Source: Mixophyes australis (lineage: Eukaryota > Chordata > Amphibia > Anura > Limnodynastidae). Taken from it: a stretch of DNA of 64,000 bases. Numbering within the stretch: position 1 is the first letter of the stretch; each line of letters begins with the position of its first letter. Location of the stretch: NCBI GenBank assembly GCA_036250195.1, contig JAVHZZ010000004.1:166916369-166980368 (forward strand), written 5' to 3'. The notes beneath the pieces were generated by a model. That model saw only the letters and a program-made list of their open reading frames with translations. It was not told the origin of the DNA and ran no database searches. The position numbers were made by a program, and so were the translations under genes. Below are positions 44,952-57,809 of the stretch, piece by piece.

Positions 44952-45284
44952 GGGCCTGATTCATTAAAGATCTTAAATTAAGAAGTTTCTTATTTAAGTC
45001 TCCTGGACAAAACCTTGTTACAATGCAAGGGGTGCAAATTCGTTTTCTGTTTTGCACATAAGTTAAATGCTGACTATTTTTTCATGTAGCACACAAATAT
45101 CAACTTTAAATCTCAGTGTACAAATAAGCTATCAAGTATTTGTGTGCTACATGAAAAAACAGTCAGTATTTAACTTATGTGCAAAACAGAAAACTAATTT
45201 GCACCCCTTGCATTGTAACATGGTTTTGTCCAGGAGACTGAAATAAGAAACTTCTTAATTTAAGATTCTTAATGAATCAGGCCC
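44952..45284. mobile_element. Palindromic Harbinger-like MITE, long type
   Basis: A 333-bp inverted repeat beginning GGGCCTGATTCATTAA, flanked by TAG at 44949-44951 and 45285-45287. Arms of about 150 bp include TTAAGAAGTTTCTTATTT and GCAAGGGGTGCAAATT. Same terminal class as the fragment at 21773. Confidence 0.85.
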
Positions 45285-45831
45285 TAGAACTGTAAATGTT
45301 ATTGTTCTATGCACTTAGGACTAGATGAGTAAAACGATTCATTACTTTTTCCTAATTTAGCTGTTAAATTGTAAACTAGATTGTAAAGTAATGAGCGGAG
45401 ATGTTATTCCTTCTGTTTGAAAAGCACTGTGGAATAAGCTGCCACTATTATTATTACTATGTTTATCTTTTATATATAAGATGCCACAAAACTTACACAG
45501 CACCATACATGAACTTTACAGTAGTATACAAAACACAGACAGCAACAATTCATAACACATTACACAACACATAAAAAAAAAAATAATAATACAAAGACCA
45601 GACATCTACTATTTAACAAATTATACACATACAACTTGGTAATGCAGATCATGTTATTTACAGGACAGTGAGTGATATAAACAGGATAATAATATAAGTC
45701 AAGAATAAAAATGTATTGAATTTTAATTAATTTATTGAATGCTGGGGGCTCAATTTGCAGAATGTAACATAAGAAATTCACTCTTTGTAATTATCAGTAA
45801 AAGTAACACCAAAGTAATTGGAAGAGATTAA

Positions 45832-46006
45832 GGGCTAGATTTACTAAGCTGCGGGTTTGAAAAAGTGGGGATGTTGCCTATAGCAACCAATCAGATTCTA
45901 GCTGTCATTTTGTAGAAAGTACTAAATAAATGAAAGCTAGAATCTGATTGGTTGCTATAGGCAACATCCCCACTTTTTCAAACCCGCAGCTTAGTAAATC
46001 TAGCCC
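45832..46006 (+). mobile_element. Palindromic Harbinger-like MITE, copy C
   Basis: Same 175-bp palindrome as 33168-33342, flanked by TAA at 45829-45831 and 46007-46009. Confidence 0.88.
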
Positions 46007-46009
46007 TAA

Positions 46010-48510
46010 GTATTAAAAAAAAGCACCAAAGCAAAACCTACATAATTGTATCAATCCTAACTCTAAAAGTGACAAGACGAAACAGCAGGGGGAAAGAAAA
46101 TAAATAAGTAAAGAGAAAAATTGGCACTACACTATAATAACACAAAAGTGTTTGGGAAAATGTACAGAGCCAATACAGCTGAAACTGATCACTTTAACCT
46201 GATGCTTTATGAAAACTCGATTAAAGTATCTTTGTTGACAATTTAATCAGCTCTGTGTAAGCAAAGCTTCTTCTGCTTGGCGACCAGCAAAGTATAAACT
46301 GCTCTTAACATTTGGACAGTAAGCCTCCAATCCGTCATTGAAACCATAGTCCGACAAGTGGTTAAATAGTTGACCTAAACACAGATGACAAGATAGAGGC
46401 TATAATTTACCACAATCTAGATACAATTTGCCATATCTACATTCTGTTAATAAGGTTTAAGCAGTAAATCATTGTACACAGCTTCAATATGTGGATTTCA
46501 TTACAAACACATGCTGTGTTTATCTATATTTTTGGATAGTTATATTACTAGCCAAGCATTGCCCTCTACACTTTTATAGGTCATATCCCATCCTAAAAAA
46601 CTAAATGTCTTAGCTCACTTATATATTCTTTAAATCTTTACTAGTTCTTTGGGCTCTAAGTTATTTTTCTTCTATCGGATTTCATTGTGTTTTCTAACAC
46701 ATATATTACTTTAAGTAAATTAATATCATGTTACCCCCCTCCAAACTTCTTTCTTCATAGCAGGTATGGGGTAATAGGCTTGTTTCCATTTTAAATAGAC
46801 AGTTTAACTATTCTAGTGGGCTAATTAAATATTTTAAATTGAAGCTTAACAATAAATAATGTTGTTCTACTGTACATACTCCTGGGCATATTTCTTTTTC
46901 TTATAAAATATCTCTTTATTGTGCAGACTCTTCCAATTGGTAGGAGACTGTCATTCACTGTTATGAGTTTGATCCCTCCCTCTCTAGGCACCCATAGTTC
47001 AGCATAGAAGCTGCCCAGCATAGGTCTTTACTTATGGTTAATACTGAGCCTAAGTTGAACTGAGCAAATGGCAAGAGTAATAGGAGAGAGAGGGGGGTTA
47101 CACAAGGGAGGCGGAAGTCAAAATCCTTTAAAGAAGTATAGAGAACTAAGGAAAATTTACCTCCCACAAAGCCTAATTGCAAATATGTCAAATTGTGTTA
47201 CAGACATCATCTATTGTATTGTATATTTGTTATTAAGCAAATTTTAAAATTTTTTTTTTTACACATCCAAAAAACAGCCTGCAAAATGGTTAACTAGACA
47301 GATCAAGCTATAAGAAATATAACCTAAGACAAAAAAATACACATATCATCTTGCATTTTATAATTGAATTTTGCATACAGTTGCAGAGATGTAAAAAAAT
47401 GTTTGTAGATTTCTACAACAAAAGCACAGATTACATTTTAATGAGATTCAATAATCAAGGTGATTGAGCACTTACCCCAGTCAATCCTTCAAATCCCTTC
47501 ACCCAACGACCCTTAACAATGCCGCATAAAAATAATCTACTTGACAGCTTTGATGGGTTTAAAATTGGCCCTTCCATTAAAATTGAATACATATACAATG
47601 ATATTTTGACTAGGCCCAGATGATTTTATCACAAGCACACATCAGTACACAGACACACGTCACATTTTAAAGAGTGACAAATACCACCAGTTGTTTCTGT
47701 CATGCAGTCAATGACTTTTGTTCAACAACTCTTTATTAGCTGGTGGGAGATCTTACAAAGCAAGATTTTGTGTCCAGTTTCCTCTGTGTGCAGTAATCTG
47801 ATGGTAAATACAGAATACAATTTCTGCAGCTAAATTTAACCACAAACTATGTTTTAATTTAGCTTTCTATGTTCTTACTTATAGACACACATAGCCTCAT
47901 TACATATAGACATAAATAATCATATTATTGATTTTTATTTTTTAAACTAATGTTCTCTGTTTATTATATTTATGTATTTAATTTATATAATTAACATATT
48001 TATCTATTTATTTAAATGTAATTTTAGTCCAAGTAGGATAAGTCCAGTTTTACACACTATATACATTTTCCCAATGTATCTGTAAAGATGTACTCGCCAT
48101 ATTTTGCCTCCCTGTATTAAAGTTAGTTAACACCCATCTCACTCCCGATACTGAAGCCACAACGTACCCATTGGCATTTTACTAGAATATTCGAGTTCCC
48201 CATAGGCATCTCCATGTGTTTCTGTAAAACACTATTACAATGCAAAAAAAACATAGCAGTGGGTGTGGTGACCCACTGGTATGTTTTATCCAGTTGTAAT
48301 CATTCAATTTTCAAATTAATATTAAGCCCCCGGCATTAATGACCCTTACCCCCCCCCCCCAATAAAATATGTAAAACTCCTCCCAAAACCGGTCAGTTTT
48401 ACATAAAAATATATACAAAAGCTACATGTTTATTCTTGCCAAAAGCAAAATAACCCGCAGTTGCATAAAACCCTCCAATTTAGCAAACCAGCATCAGAAG
48501 TGTAATATCG
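46010..48510. other. AT-rich non-coding DNA
   Basis: No repeat or gene recognised in 2.5 kb. A C10 run occurs near 48350. Confidence 0.6.
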
Positions 48511-49171
48511 CTTTCTTACTGCCGCCCCGGCAATATCCCGGGTTTTTCAAGCCGGGTTTTTGCCGGGGCTCGGAGCGTCCCAGCTCAGAAGCACCATTCA
48601 TACTGCACCTCGGACCCGGGAATTTCCCGGGTTGACCCCATTCCTACTGCAAAAGTCTGTGCCCTGGCAATATGTGGGAGTCATCACCAGAGCAGTTTTC
48701 ATTGGCTGAAAAATGGTGATGTCATTGAAAGGTGACTGTTTTTTTGACGCATAAAGATGATGCAAAAGTGGGTGGTGATTGTTTACCTTTTCAGTGAAAT
48801 AAAAACAATTTTCTCCAACAAACTCCGATTCTGTTTCAGCTTGATCTGCACTCCACCATCCACCATTTCTCCTAAACTCCTTCTCGAATCTTCCACGGGC
48901 TCCCACCGATGACATCATCCTCCAGAGACAGGCAGACAGCCAATCAGCTTGTTTTCTGTGCAACCCGGGTTGAAAAACCCGGGTTGCACTATTCATAATG
49001 CAGGCAACCTGGGTCTGACCCGGGAATTACCCCTCGATAAATCCCGGGTTGAAGACCCGGGTTTTTAGACCCGGGATTTCTGACTTGTACCATTCATACT
49101 GCACCAAGACCCGGGTCGTTTGAGCTCGCCCGGGCAAAAACCTGGGATTTTGGTGCAGTATGAATGGGGTG
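48511..49171. mobile_element. CCCGGG-rich inverted-repeat element
   Basis: GC-rich ends surround a plainer centre (48680-48950). CCCGGG occurs about ten times, often as ACCCGGGTT or TCCCGGGTT pairs that can fold together (for example CAACCCGGGTT / AACCCGGGTTG near 48961-48986). CATTCATACTGCACC occurs near 48593 and 49090 and inverted near 49152. The arrangement indicates a large foldback or MITE-like element; family unknown and no duplication found. Confidence 0.65.
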
Positions 49172-52100
49172 TATAACTAGGAATTTTTGCTCTCTGGGAG
49201 TGGAGTTTTGGCATTATGTCCCCTTCTTGCAAACTTTGTACACCATGCCATGGCTCTTTTTCACCGTATTATGTTACCCAAGGCTATAACATCTATGGTA
49301 CAATACAACATTTGTATTGTACAAGAGTTATTGGAGTGGCACTATGCAGTTATTTAAATATACAGAAGAGTCAAATACTGAGAATTACACCTCCATTGTA
49401 TGGTCATATTACTCCATTGTCAATCACATTGCACAAACTGCATTCACAGATTTATTTATTTTTAATCCCTACTCACTCTTTTTCCTTTTTTTTTTACAAT
49501 ACTGTGCCCACTATTCAACTTGCCACCACAGGTTAATATTAAATCCCCAGACGGACCAATCATTGAGCAAATAATGTCAAACAGCGATTAGCACATACCC
49601 TAGCTTCTGAAGTTTCCCTTTGGTACAAATAAAGATCCCATAGGGATCAGCAGGGAAAAAAGGCAAAATGGTAATCTGCTCTTGGTAGGTATAAGAACTA
49701 TTTACTGTCCATTCCCTAACTATAGTAGTAAAAGGAGTTCAAGGATAAGGATAAAGGATTCAGAATGATATCTTACTTTTATAGATGTACAGATAATTGT
49801 TGTTCTCACACCTCTGGCGATTTTATCAGACGATTTGAAGGACACAAAATATCTGTGACCATAGGGTTCAATCAAAATTTAGGCTGGACAGCTGTTGTGT
49901 TCGAACATAGCCTGACAGAAAACGTTGGGACTCCTTCCTGCATGTTGTAAAAGATTTCACAGATTTTGGTATCCAAGCTAGTTAAAATCAACTTAATATT
50001 TATACAGTATATAATATTATAGTTCCTCTTTTAAAAGTGTCCGCTCCTGTCCTTTGACAAACGTAAGGGCTATTTGTTTACTATTTACATATCTGCAAAT
50101 CATCCTCCTGTTCAATTCATTTATTTCCATATGGATATATTATGCATGTAGCAACCAGAAATAGCCACAGAACTGTATTTTTGACCCTTAACATTTCAAA
50201 CATCTGCTGTACTCTGGGAAGCTCAGTTCCTGCAAGTAACTACTGTCAGGAACCTGCCAGTTATGAGCACCAAATATTACTCATATAACATGAGTAATTT
50301 GAGTAATATGCATGAGTATATCTCTCTTTGCAATGTTGTGCACAAGGTACAACTGCTCTGTTAAGGAAAGTGCTGCTTTAATATTTATTTGCCATATATC
50401 TTTAAAACATTATTTTCCTCCCATTGATATGCATGCCTCAGGTTATAGGGCACCTTGCTATTTACCCCAGTGTCAGCTGTGCTTCTGCTTGCTGATTTTT
50501 GATGGTTGTTCTACATTCTGCATAACATTGTTAGCGCTCTAGTGCTAACAACTACATCTGTCCTCCTTGGCCTTGCAAGACATTATGTTAAGATCTGCCA
50601 CTTCATAAACCTGTGGGGGGCTCTTGCCATTTGCCTTTTCTTTGTTAAATGATGTGCTGTTTTCTTTCCCCCACTGCTTTCACCCATTGTTCCACGTTCC
50701 ATTTTTCTCTTACATAAGAACAAAACTACAAAAAAAAAGAAAAGAAATAATTATCTTATCCAAATAACTTCCACTACATAAAACCACAAACCTAATGAGA
50801 ATGGTGATAATATATTTAGAAAGTTGAATGTAGTTATGTTGAATAAGATTCCTATTAATGAATGTTGCTTTTTTTTCTTTTATGTTTACCATGGAGTATG
50901 ACAGGTTAAAATTTGTAGTCAGCGAACCCATCATGTTATACCTGATATTTATACTACAGAAATTTCTTTAGTATTACCTTAAAGGTGCAGTAACCTAAAC
51001 TCACTGCAGTATTTGTTTCAGAAACTTAAACACACTCTGAAAGGTTAAGGATACAAGTAATTATGTACTAGACATTGAACAAATTACTCACATGTACAGT
51101 TTCTTTGATTTGCTTTTGTGTGAGAAAGGATTGTGAAGAGTGACCTTTCCTCATGATAGCTGTAATGTAATGTAATGACTCCATTTGCATATTCAGTGTG
51201 GTATTTTCTTCTCATCACCAGAAATGGAGCATCATTTGTGTTGTGTACACCATTGTTCCAAACGTATAATGGGAAAAGGGGGGATTAATTAGGCAAATGC
51301 AGCAAATAATCTGAAAATGGCATGAATTCCTTTAGTGAATGTCTGTGGTAATCCCTGCAATACAGACAGGAGCCTCTTGTCATTGAAGACCTTTAATCCA
51401 ATGCCTGAAGCATGAAAGTATTCTGGAGTGTAGATATAACAAGTGTGGGAATCACCAAAATCAACATTTTTTTATAGGGCATTTTATTTTCACAATAACG
51501 GTACTGATCAATAGGATTGGCGGATTCAAAACCGTGGGAGTGATGCATATAGCCCAGGAAGCAGAAGAATCTGTGAAAAATGCATTTTTTTCCTATTGTG
51601 TACTGTAGTGAGCCATTAATAGCACATAGGATAGAATGCATAGAGAAAACTCTTGCACTGTTTAATTAAAACAAAAGAATATTGTCACTTTTAATATGGG
51701 TGAGAGGACTCCTCCATATATATGTGCTGGGAAAATAGGTAAACACGCATGTAAACTAATGTGCACTTTAGTGATGTGTTTTTTCCATATGTTGCACTTT
51801 TACCAACACAATCCACTGTGCTGGTAGCGCACGTTTACGCATAAGAAATAGGGCATTTTTGCATTCTACAGTTTTAATGCATCTAAGAAACCTTTCTTCC
51901 TAATTTTAATGTGCCTTTCAGGAGTTAGTGGATGAAAATGGCATTTATAGCAGATAGGTGTGAATGAGCCTTGAAAATTGTAAAAAAAAAACAACATGTT
52001 TTCAAATTAGAGGGTTACAGGGTGCTTCAATTAGATTATGCAATTTCAAAGCCTCTGCAATTTGTTCAATTGGTCAGAGATTGAAGCACATTAGAGGGCA

Positions 52101-52539
52101 ATCATCTAACCTGCTTTGAGTATCTTGTTTTTTTTGAAAGGCTCAGTTCTCCTCTGCTTACAGGAGTAATTGTCTAGAAGCATGGCATGGAAAATTGTAT
52201 CTCTTCAATTGAAAAGGGATTTGACACATTATTGCAAACCTTTAGCTTTCCTGGTTAGCACAGGGAACTGAAACCAGTGTAATTTGACTAATGAAATAAT
52301 CAGGGGATTTAAAAGAGGCTGGAAGTGTGTAGATATGTTTGAATTGTAAGAATCCTGTGGAGAATCAGCAAATATGATTTCTAATCCCCAGCAGAGCCAC
52401 TCTTGTCTTGGAACAGATTGTTGTGAGAGCTCTAACTAGGGAATTCCCACCAGGATTGACAGGAAAGGGTTTCTAAGGAGGTTGTTAAAAATCACCAAGT
52501 TTATTGAGATACCGTTTAACTACTGACACGTCCATCAAA
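49172..52539. other. Upstream flank of SEMA3A, non-coding
   Basis: Long stretch without recognisable repeats. Several blocks (about 51990-52480) have the even composition typical of conserved non-coding DNA and lie within 1.3 kb of the SEMA3A exon, so distal promoter or enhancer content is plausible. Frames of up to 106 codons lack motifs. Confidence 0.45.
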
Positions 52540-53289
52540 TTTGCAGTGAGGCTTAATTTACATGATGGGCAGTGCTTAATGCTGCCACTGACCCGTTACA
52601 CCAAAAGTTAAAACTATGCGTAACCTAGCATATGCCTTTAACGTTAAATTTATGACTGGTTGCCTTCCACATGCTCGGTGCAGGTCTCTGCTCCCTCCTC
52701 TAATCTCTCCTAGATGTTTTTTGCATGTGTTGTGTGACAGCAGGGAAAGGGAGTGGGTTGAGCTTGCCTGTTCTCCCATTGTCAGTTTGCCTTTGCTGTA
52801 GTAGGGAAAACCTGTCTGGGAGATCCTGTGTCATCTCTCCGCATGTGGACAGGAAAAGTCAGTAGTGCTCTCTAGGCTCCTCTCTTCCTTTCCTTGTATT
52901 TTCCTTTTATGCAGCTCCCTGGCAGTGACTGAAGCACAGCAATCAGGATTAGTTTCCTCCACCGGTCAGAGCAGCAGATCTTGGATGAAACGAGTGTATC
53001 TTTAAGCTCCAGCACACTGCAGCACTCGTTCATTTTTTCCTCTCCCCACAACAGTTGTGCCTCATTATCTAGTGCCTGCTTCATTATTTTTGCAGAACGC
53101 CTGAAGTTTCCGATCTTGCCCCTATGCCTGTTCCCGGAGGAGAGATGAGGAGCTCTGTTTTGCCTGTATTGCTGAAATGAAACTGACCTAAGTCACCTGT
53201 TCTCCCGAGTTGTTAGACCCCTCGGACTTGGACTGCAGCAGGGAGCACCAGGCTGCGGAGGGACCTCCAGGATCTGTTTGCTCCTCAGC
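52540..53289 (+). promoter_or_regulatory. SEMA3A: SEMA3A promoter / 5' UTR region
   Basis: Lies directly upstream of the SEMA3A start codon and is less AT-rich than the flanks, with CT-rich patches. No TATA box stands out and the transcription start cannot be placed. TTCATTATTTTTGCAG ending at 53095 is a fair splice acceptor, so the coding exon may begin at 53096, with the first non-coding exon elsewhere; alternatively transcription starts within this region. Confidence 0.5.
53124..53180 (+). promoter_or_regulatory. Upstream ORF 1 in the SEMA3A leader
   Basis: An 18-codon frame (MPVPGGEMRSSVLPVLLK, stop TGA) ends 109 bases before the SEMA3A ATG. Its stop overlaps the start of a second, four-codon frame at 53177-53191 (ATGA overlap). 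If transcribed, these could lower or condition translation of the main frame. Confidence 0.45.
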
Positions 53290-53401
53290 ATGGGCTCTTT
53301 TACTGGGATTGCATTTCTTTTCTTGGGAGTATCAATAACAACAAGGGTGAACTGTCAGAATGTTAAAAATAACGTGCCAAGGGTCAAATTATCCTACAAA
53401 G
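53290..53401 (+). CDS. SEMA3A: Semaphorin 3A, first coding exon (partial gene)
   Basis: Encodes the first 37 residues plus one base of the next codon. Residues 1-22 (MGSFTGIAFLFLGVSITTRV) are a hydrophobic signal peptide; then comes QNVKNNVPRVKLSYK, which matches the start of mature vertebrate SEMA3A (family pattern QN-KNNVPR-KLSYK). SEMA3A is a secreted guidance cue that binds neuropilin-1/plexin-A receptors and repels growing axons. The start at 53290 is preferred to the in-frame TTG at 53278: its context AGCATGG is strong, and it aligns with the family start. The exon ends AAAG|GTAAGT, a consensus donor, in phase 1. The sema domain and later exons lie beyond the window; I did not find exon 2 before 64000. 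SEMA3 paralogues are less likely because the KNNVPR segment fits SEMA3A best. Confidence 0.9.
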
Positions 53402-56400
53402 GTAAGTCTTTTTTTCCTTCTTTTTTTATTATTATACTTCTAAACTACTGCATAAGTTTATTTTGTTCACACGTGGCTGTAATACAGTCCCGGATCAAGT
53501 TAAATCATTCAAATAGTGTGTTAATTCTGAGAGTTTAAATGGAGTGATCTGAGAATATTTATCTAATAAATGCATGCCGTTTGCCTATCTGGGTATAATC
53601 TAATTGGATTTTCTTTGTCATTTTATTACACATTGTCGTTTACATTGCACTATTGTTACATTGTAGGATTTTGCAATATGGTAAAGTAGGAACGTTAAAC
53701 TAATATAATGTAGTTAATGATAGTTTGGGCTGATGCCAGAATATGCTATGGTTTACTTAATTTCTATTGTAAACAGGTCTGAAGGGAAAGCATCTTATTT
53801 TGCGTATACTCGCTTGAGATTCATCACACAAAAGGCTAAAACAATCGTAAATCTGGAAAGAATAAAAGTAGCTCTGGAAGGCTTGTAATATATAGCTGTG
53901 TTATAAAGGTGAACATGTCATAACTGTAATTGGAGTGATATTGCAGCCTTGAAAGAGAAAAAAAAAATACTGTACTGGTTCTTTGCGTTTTACACACAAT
54001 AGAAATGAACATATAAGGGTCATTAAATGAAAATATGGTGAAAAAGAGAGAGAGAGAGAGAGCTAGAGAGGACAAGGAAAGAGAGGCACATCATGGCATG
54101 TAGAATGTTGTGTTTGTGGTTATTAGAGGAATACTATAACAAGGTAGATCTGTTTATATAGCTGGGGTGTATCTTTAGCATAACATAATATAAAATCTTG
54201 TGCTAGTGGAATTAAGTTCTGCTATTTTGTATGGTAGTAGCATGATAGGAAGAAATGACACAAGTGTGAAAAACACATCTGTGATACCAGAATTCTGTTT
54301 TCACACTTCATTTCAGAGAAGTAACTGCAATATTTTATATTCACAGCACATTTCTCCTGTTTGGAAATAATAATTAAAAAAAAAAAAAAAAGTTGTCCTG
54401 ATTGGTGTTTCCTTTTAGCATTTATACTTTATGTCTATATAATGTGGGGGGGGGATTGATTTGTTTGTATTTTTTTTTTTAATTGTACATATTTGCCATT
54501 ATAAACAAGCTATAAAGCGAATTATATGCATTTGTCTTGCTGCACATTTTATATGTGTTAACAAGTGCTAGTAATAAAACTGTCACATATAATGCAATGA
54601 GCCTTAATTGAATCAACTCCTTGAAGTGTAATTTTATGCTGATTTGGAATGTATTCCTTTACAGACTGTCACTCCCCTCTCAATAAAACAGTTCCTAGTG
54701 AAAGCAGGTATGAATGCAGTAAAATTGTAGGCAATAAAATTACTCTTGAGGATGAGCTTGACATAATAGACAGTAAATTAGTAGGCTGAACTATCTTATG
54801 TGAACTGAGGATTCCTGTAACTTATTACAGCACAAACTGAAGGCAAATTCTATTATACACCTCCTACAATTAGTTTAGGATCCTTCAGACTGAGCACTTA
54901 AGATTTTTTTTTTCTTTTTAATACTGCAAATGGAGAAGACACATGCGGAGTACAAGAATACACTTTGTACTTGTTTTTCTTTTGTTACTTTATTGCACTG
55001 TCAATACGCCTTTCTATCCACACGTATAATTGTTTGGTCGAAGTGAAAGCTTTGTTGCCAGTTGTAAGTATTTTGTTTTGAGAAATAATAGTACTTCTTG
55101 GCTTTTTGTTTTTTCAAACTAATTAGATGTCAGACACATTTGAAATGTGCAGAACACTTGTTCTAAAAACATTTCCACCATGGTTCATGAAGGGTTAAAT
55201 CCCTGCCAAACCTAATTTCCTATGGTCACTAGTTTTCAAAGGTACATTCCAAGCTCTGTCATTTCTCAGGCTGCCAAATATATGTCTAAGTGGTAAAAGT
55301 TAACATGCACACTTCGTTTTACTTAGGTGCCTGAAACTAGAATGAAAGAGAACTATGAGCAAAAAACGTAGAGGGTTAGACATTAACCACATGTTTACTT
55401 TCTAATGCCCCCTTACAGCAAGATGCACTACTAAGCTGGAGACATAACACACACAACTTAGGTTAGCACGTGAGCAAAATGTAACATTGGCTTATTTTCA
55501 AGAAGTTGGTCTTGCCACTAGGACATGCAAATGTGAAGAGACAGTAAATCTCCACTTCCAAGGACATTTTTAGTTCAGTATTTGAATTTGTAAAGGACCC
55601 TTTGACTATAGAAGAGCTGTCCTTTCACCATATAAAGAGAATATAACTAGACAGTTTCAAATTTATGAGGAACATTTTTGATTTTTTTTTTAAACTGTTA
55701 ACTCGACAAACTTTGATTTATTTGCAGACAACATGACTGGCATCCTGTTAGAGCAGAATTTTCTTCTTTTTTTTTAAAGAATCACAGTGGTTCCAAATAT
55801 GTTCCCATGGTTTAGTTAGTTTTATCTATTTAACCATTTATAGTTTTGACGTACTGAGCTGATATATTTAAATACAAATGTAGTTTTATATTCATATTAT
55901 GTTCAAAACTCTAAAATTAAATAATGATCGGTATTGTTTGGAATCCAGTCGGTACCATTTAAAACATTGTATTAAACATATGATATAGGCAACAGGCCAA
56001 ATATTCTACGTAGGTTGCTTCAAATATAATCGCTGCTGATAACACTGTATAGTTAATGGTTTTAGTATATATAAATTAGTGTTTATAACATGCAATACAG
56101 GTTCTTAGGCATAATATATTATTAAGCATTTTATCATTTATACCAACTTTTATCTCATCAAAGTGATGTCATTATAGGAAACTTTCAAATAGGAAGTTAA
56201 AAAGTTAAGGTTCCCGGTCATTGGTATGCATGTAATAGTACCTTTTTAAATAACCAAATCAACAAGAGTATAAATGAATTGTTCTCGACAGTCTATCTTC
56301 TCAATGTGTGTGCTGTACAGTTTGGTTTTTTAATGGTAGAGCATATAGCTAACAAATTGACATTTATTAAATATACATTATATGTGCAGAAGGACTGCAT

Positions 56401-57408
56401 GAATCCTTTTCTCAACTGCCTTGTGAAAGGGGGTTATTCCCAGGAATATAATAATTGGGGTCAACGTATTTGTTATGTTTATGAATTTTGATTTAGGCCA
56501 CATGGACTTAGTACCAGGTATTATTTATCCCTAACTAAATTTGTGCTGTGATTTACCTTTCTCTAAACTGTCACCTTAAATAGTTTTACCAACCCATTGA
56601 AATTCTATGCTATACTCTTCTATGGTGATTTTCTCTCAAAGGTGAATACCACACTATGTGATCTTTCCCCCTAAGCAGTCCTTGTTCCTCCTAGTAACTA
56701 AAATACTGATTCTTCATTCATGATCCTTTTATTTTTGCCTAGTACCTGTGTATGCATTTACCAAGAGAGCCTCATCTTGTTTCCCCTGTACTTGTCCAAG
56801 CTATACTTCTGCATCCATGAACTCCCGCTTGAAAGCTCTTTTCATTTGCATGGAGTCAATGTACGCAATGGTATAGAGACAAAGCTGTGACAAAGAAGGG
56901 GCCAGCTGGCAATGGGTGCTTAGTGACATGCCTGTCCCAACTCCTTAGTAGCTGGTACTCGTACTACTGCGCCAATCAAGTAGTTGAAAGTTGCTTAATT
57001 CACATGTTTAGCACTCTGCTTATGGAGAGGCTACATTGTGATAGAAATTTTATAATAGAGAACTTTCATGTAAATCATATCACAGAGGAAGGATAGTTAA
57101 TGACATCTGCATTAATTTGATGTTTTACTATGACGCCACTGCCACCAATATGGATGACCAAGTTATCCAGCTCCAAAAACTAGGTATTTGCACTCTTGTA
57201 AAACTGGTGTGCTTCACAAAATAGTGCAGTTGTTAGGTTTTCTTGCCAACATTTATTAACAGGCTATTTATCCTAAAATGCAACTTGTTCCAATATAAGA
57301 AATGGTATCTTGTAACATTCACAGATGAATATGTAAAAGTTCCCATAAACAAAGTAGAACTTTATTTGATGGGTGTCACATGCGAGTAAACTGCCAAAGT
57401 ATTGGTTT
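53402..57408 (+). other. SEMA3A: SEMA3A intron 1, first part
   Basis: Intron from the donor at 53402. AT-rich, with a (GA)n tract near 54045-54062, an A16 run near 54375 and a G8 run near 54447. No transposon recognised in these 4 kb and no coding similarity. Confidence 0.7.
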
Positions 57409-57417
57409 CTTTTATCA

Positions 57418-57489
57418 TCATCATCATCACCATTTATTTATATAGCGCCACTAATTCCGCAGCGCTGTACAGAGAACTCATTCACATCC
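57418..57489 (-). mobile_element. tRNA-derived SINE, 5'-truncated
   Basis: Only the tail-side 70 bp is present: (CAT)n, CATTTATTTATATAGCGCCA and GCAGCGCTGTACAGAGAACT. CTTTTATCA at 57409-57417 and 57490-57498 is the target-site duplication, so truncation occurred at insertion. Confidence 0.85.
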
Positions 57490-57649
57490 CTTTTATCAGC
57501 CATTATAGACCCAAAGTCAATCTCTGTGGTGTCATTCAAAAGCCTTTTCTACAGGATGTTTGGTGTGCATTGGAAAAATAAATGCTTACCGCCATATTTC
57601 CAGCTTTGTCACAAATACATCCATTTAGCTGAGTCCTTGGGGTAACTGT

Positions 57650-57808
57650 AACAAGCTGTGATTTTCCAGTTGGTTTGAAGAGTGGAGATGTATAGCAACC
57701 AATCAGATTCTAGTTATTTATTTAGTGCATTCTACAAAATGATAGCTAGAATCTGGTTGCTATAGGTAACATCTCCACTGTTCAAACCCGCTGAAAACTC
57801 GCAGCTTG
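57650..57808 (-). mobile_element. Palindromic Harbinger-like MITE, degraded copy D
   Basis: Recognisable by TATAGCAACCAATCAGATTC and ACAAAATGATAGCTAGAATC; both terminal parts are eroded. Oriented like the copy at 8079-8253. Confidence 0.75.
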
Positions 57809-57809
57809 A

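Noticed and set aside
53278..53538. Longer SEMA3A frame starting at TTG and running past the exon
   Set aside because: The family start is the ATG at 53290, and the frame beyond 53401 reads into the intron after a consensus donor site.
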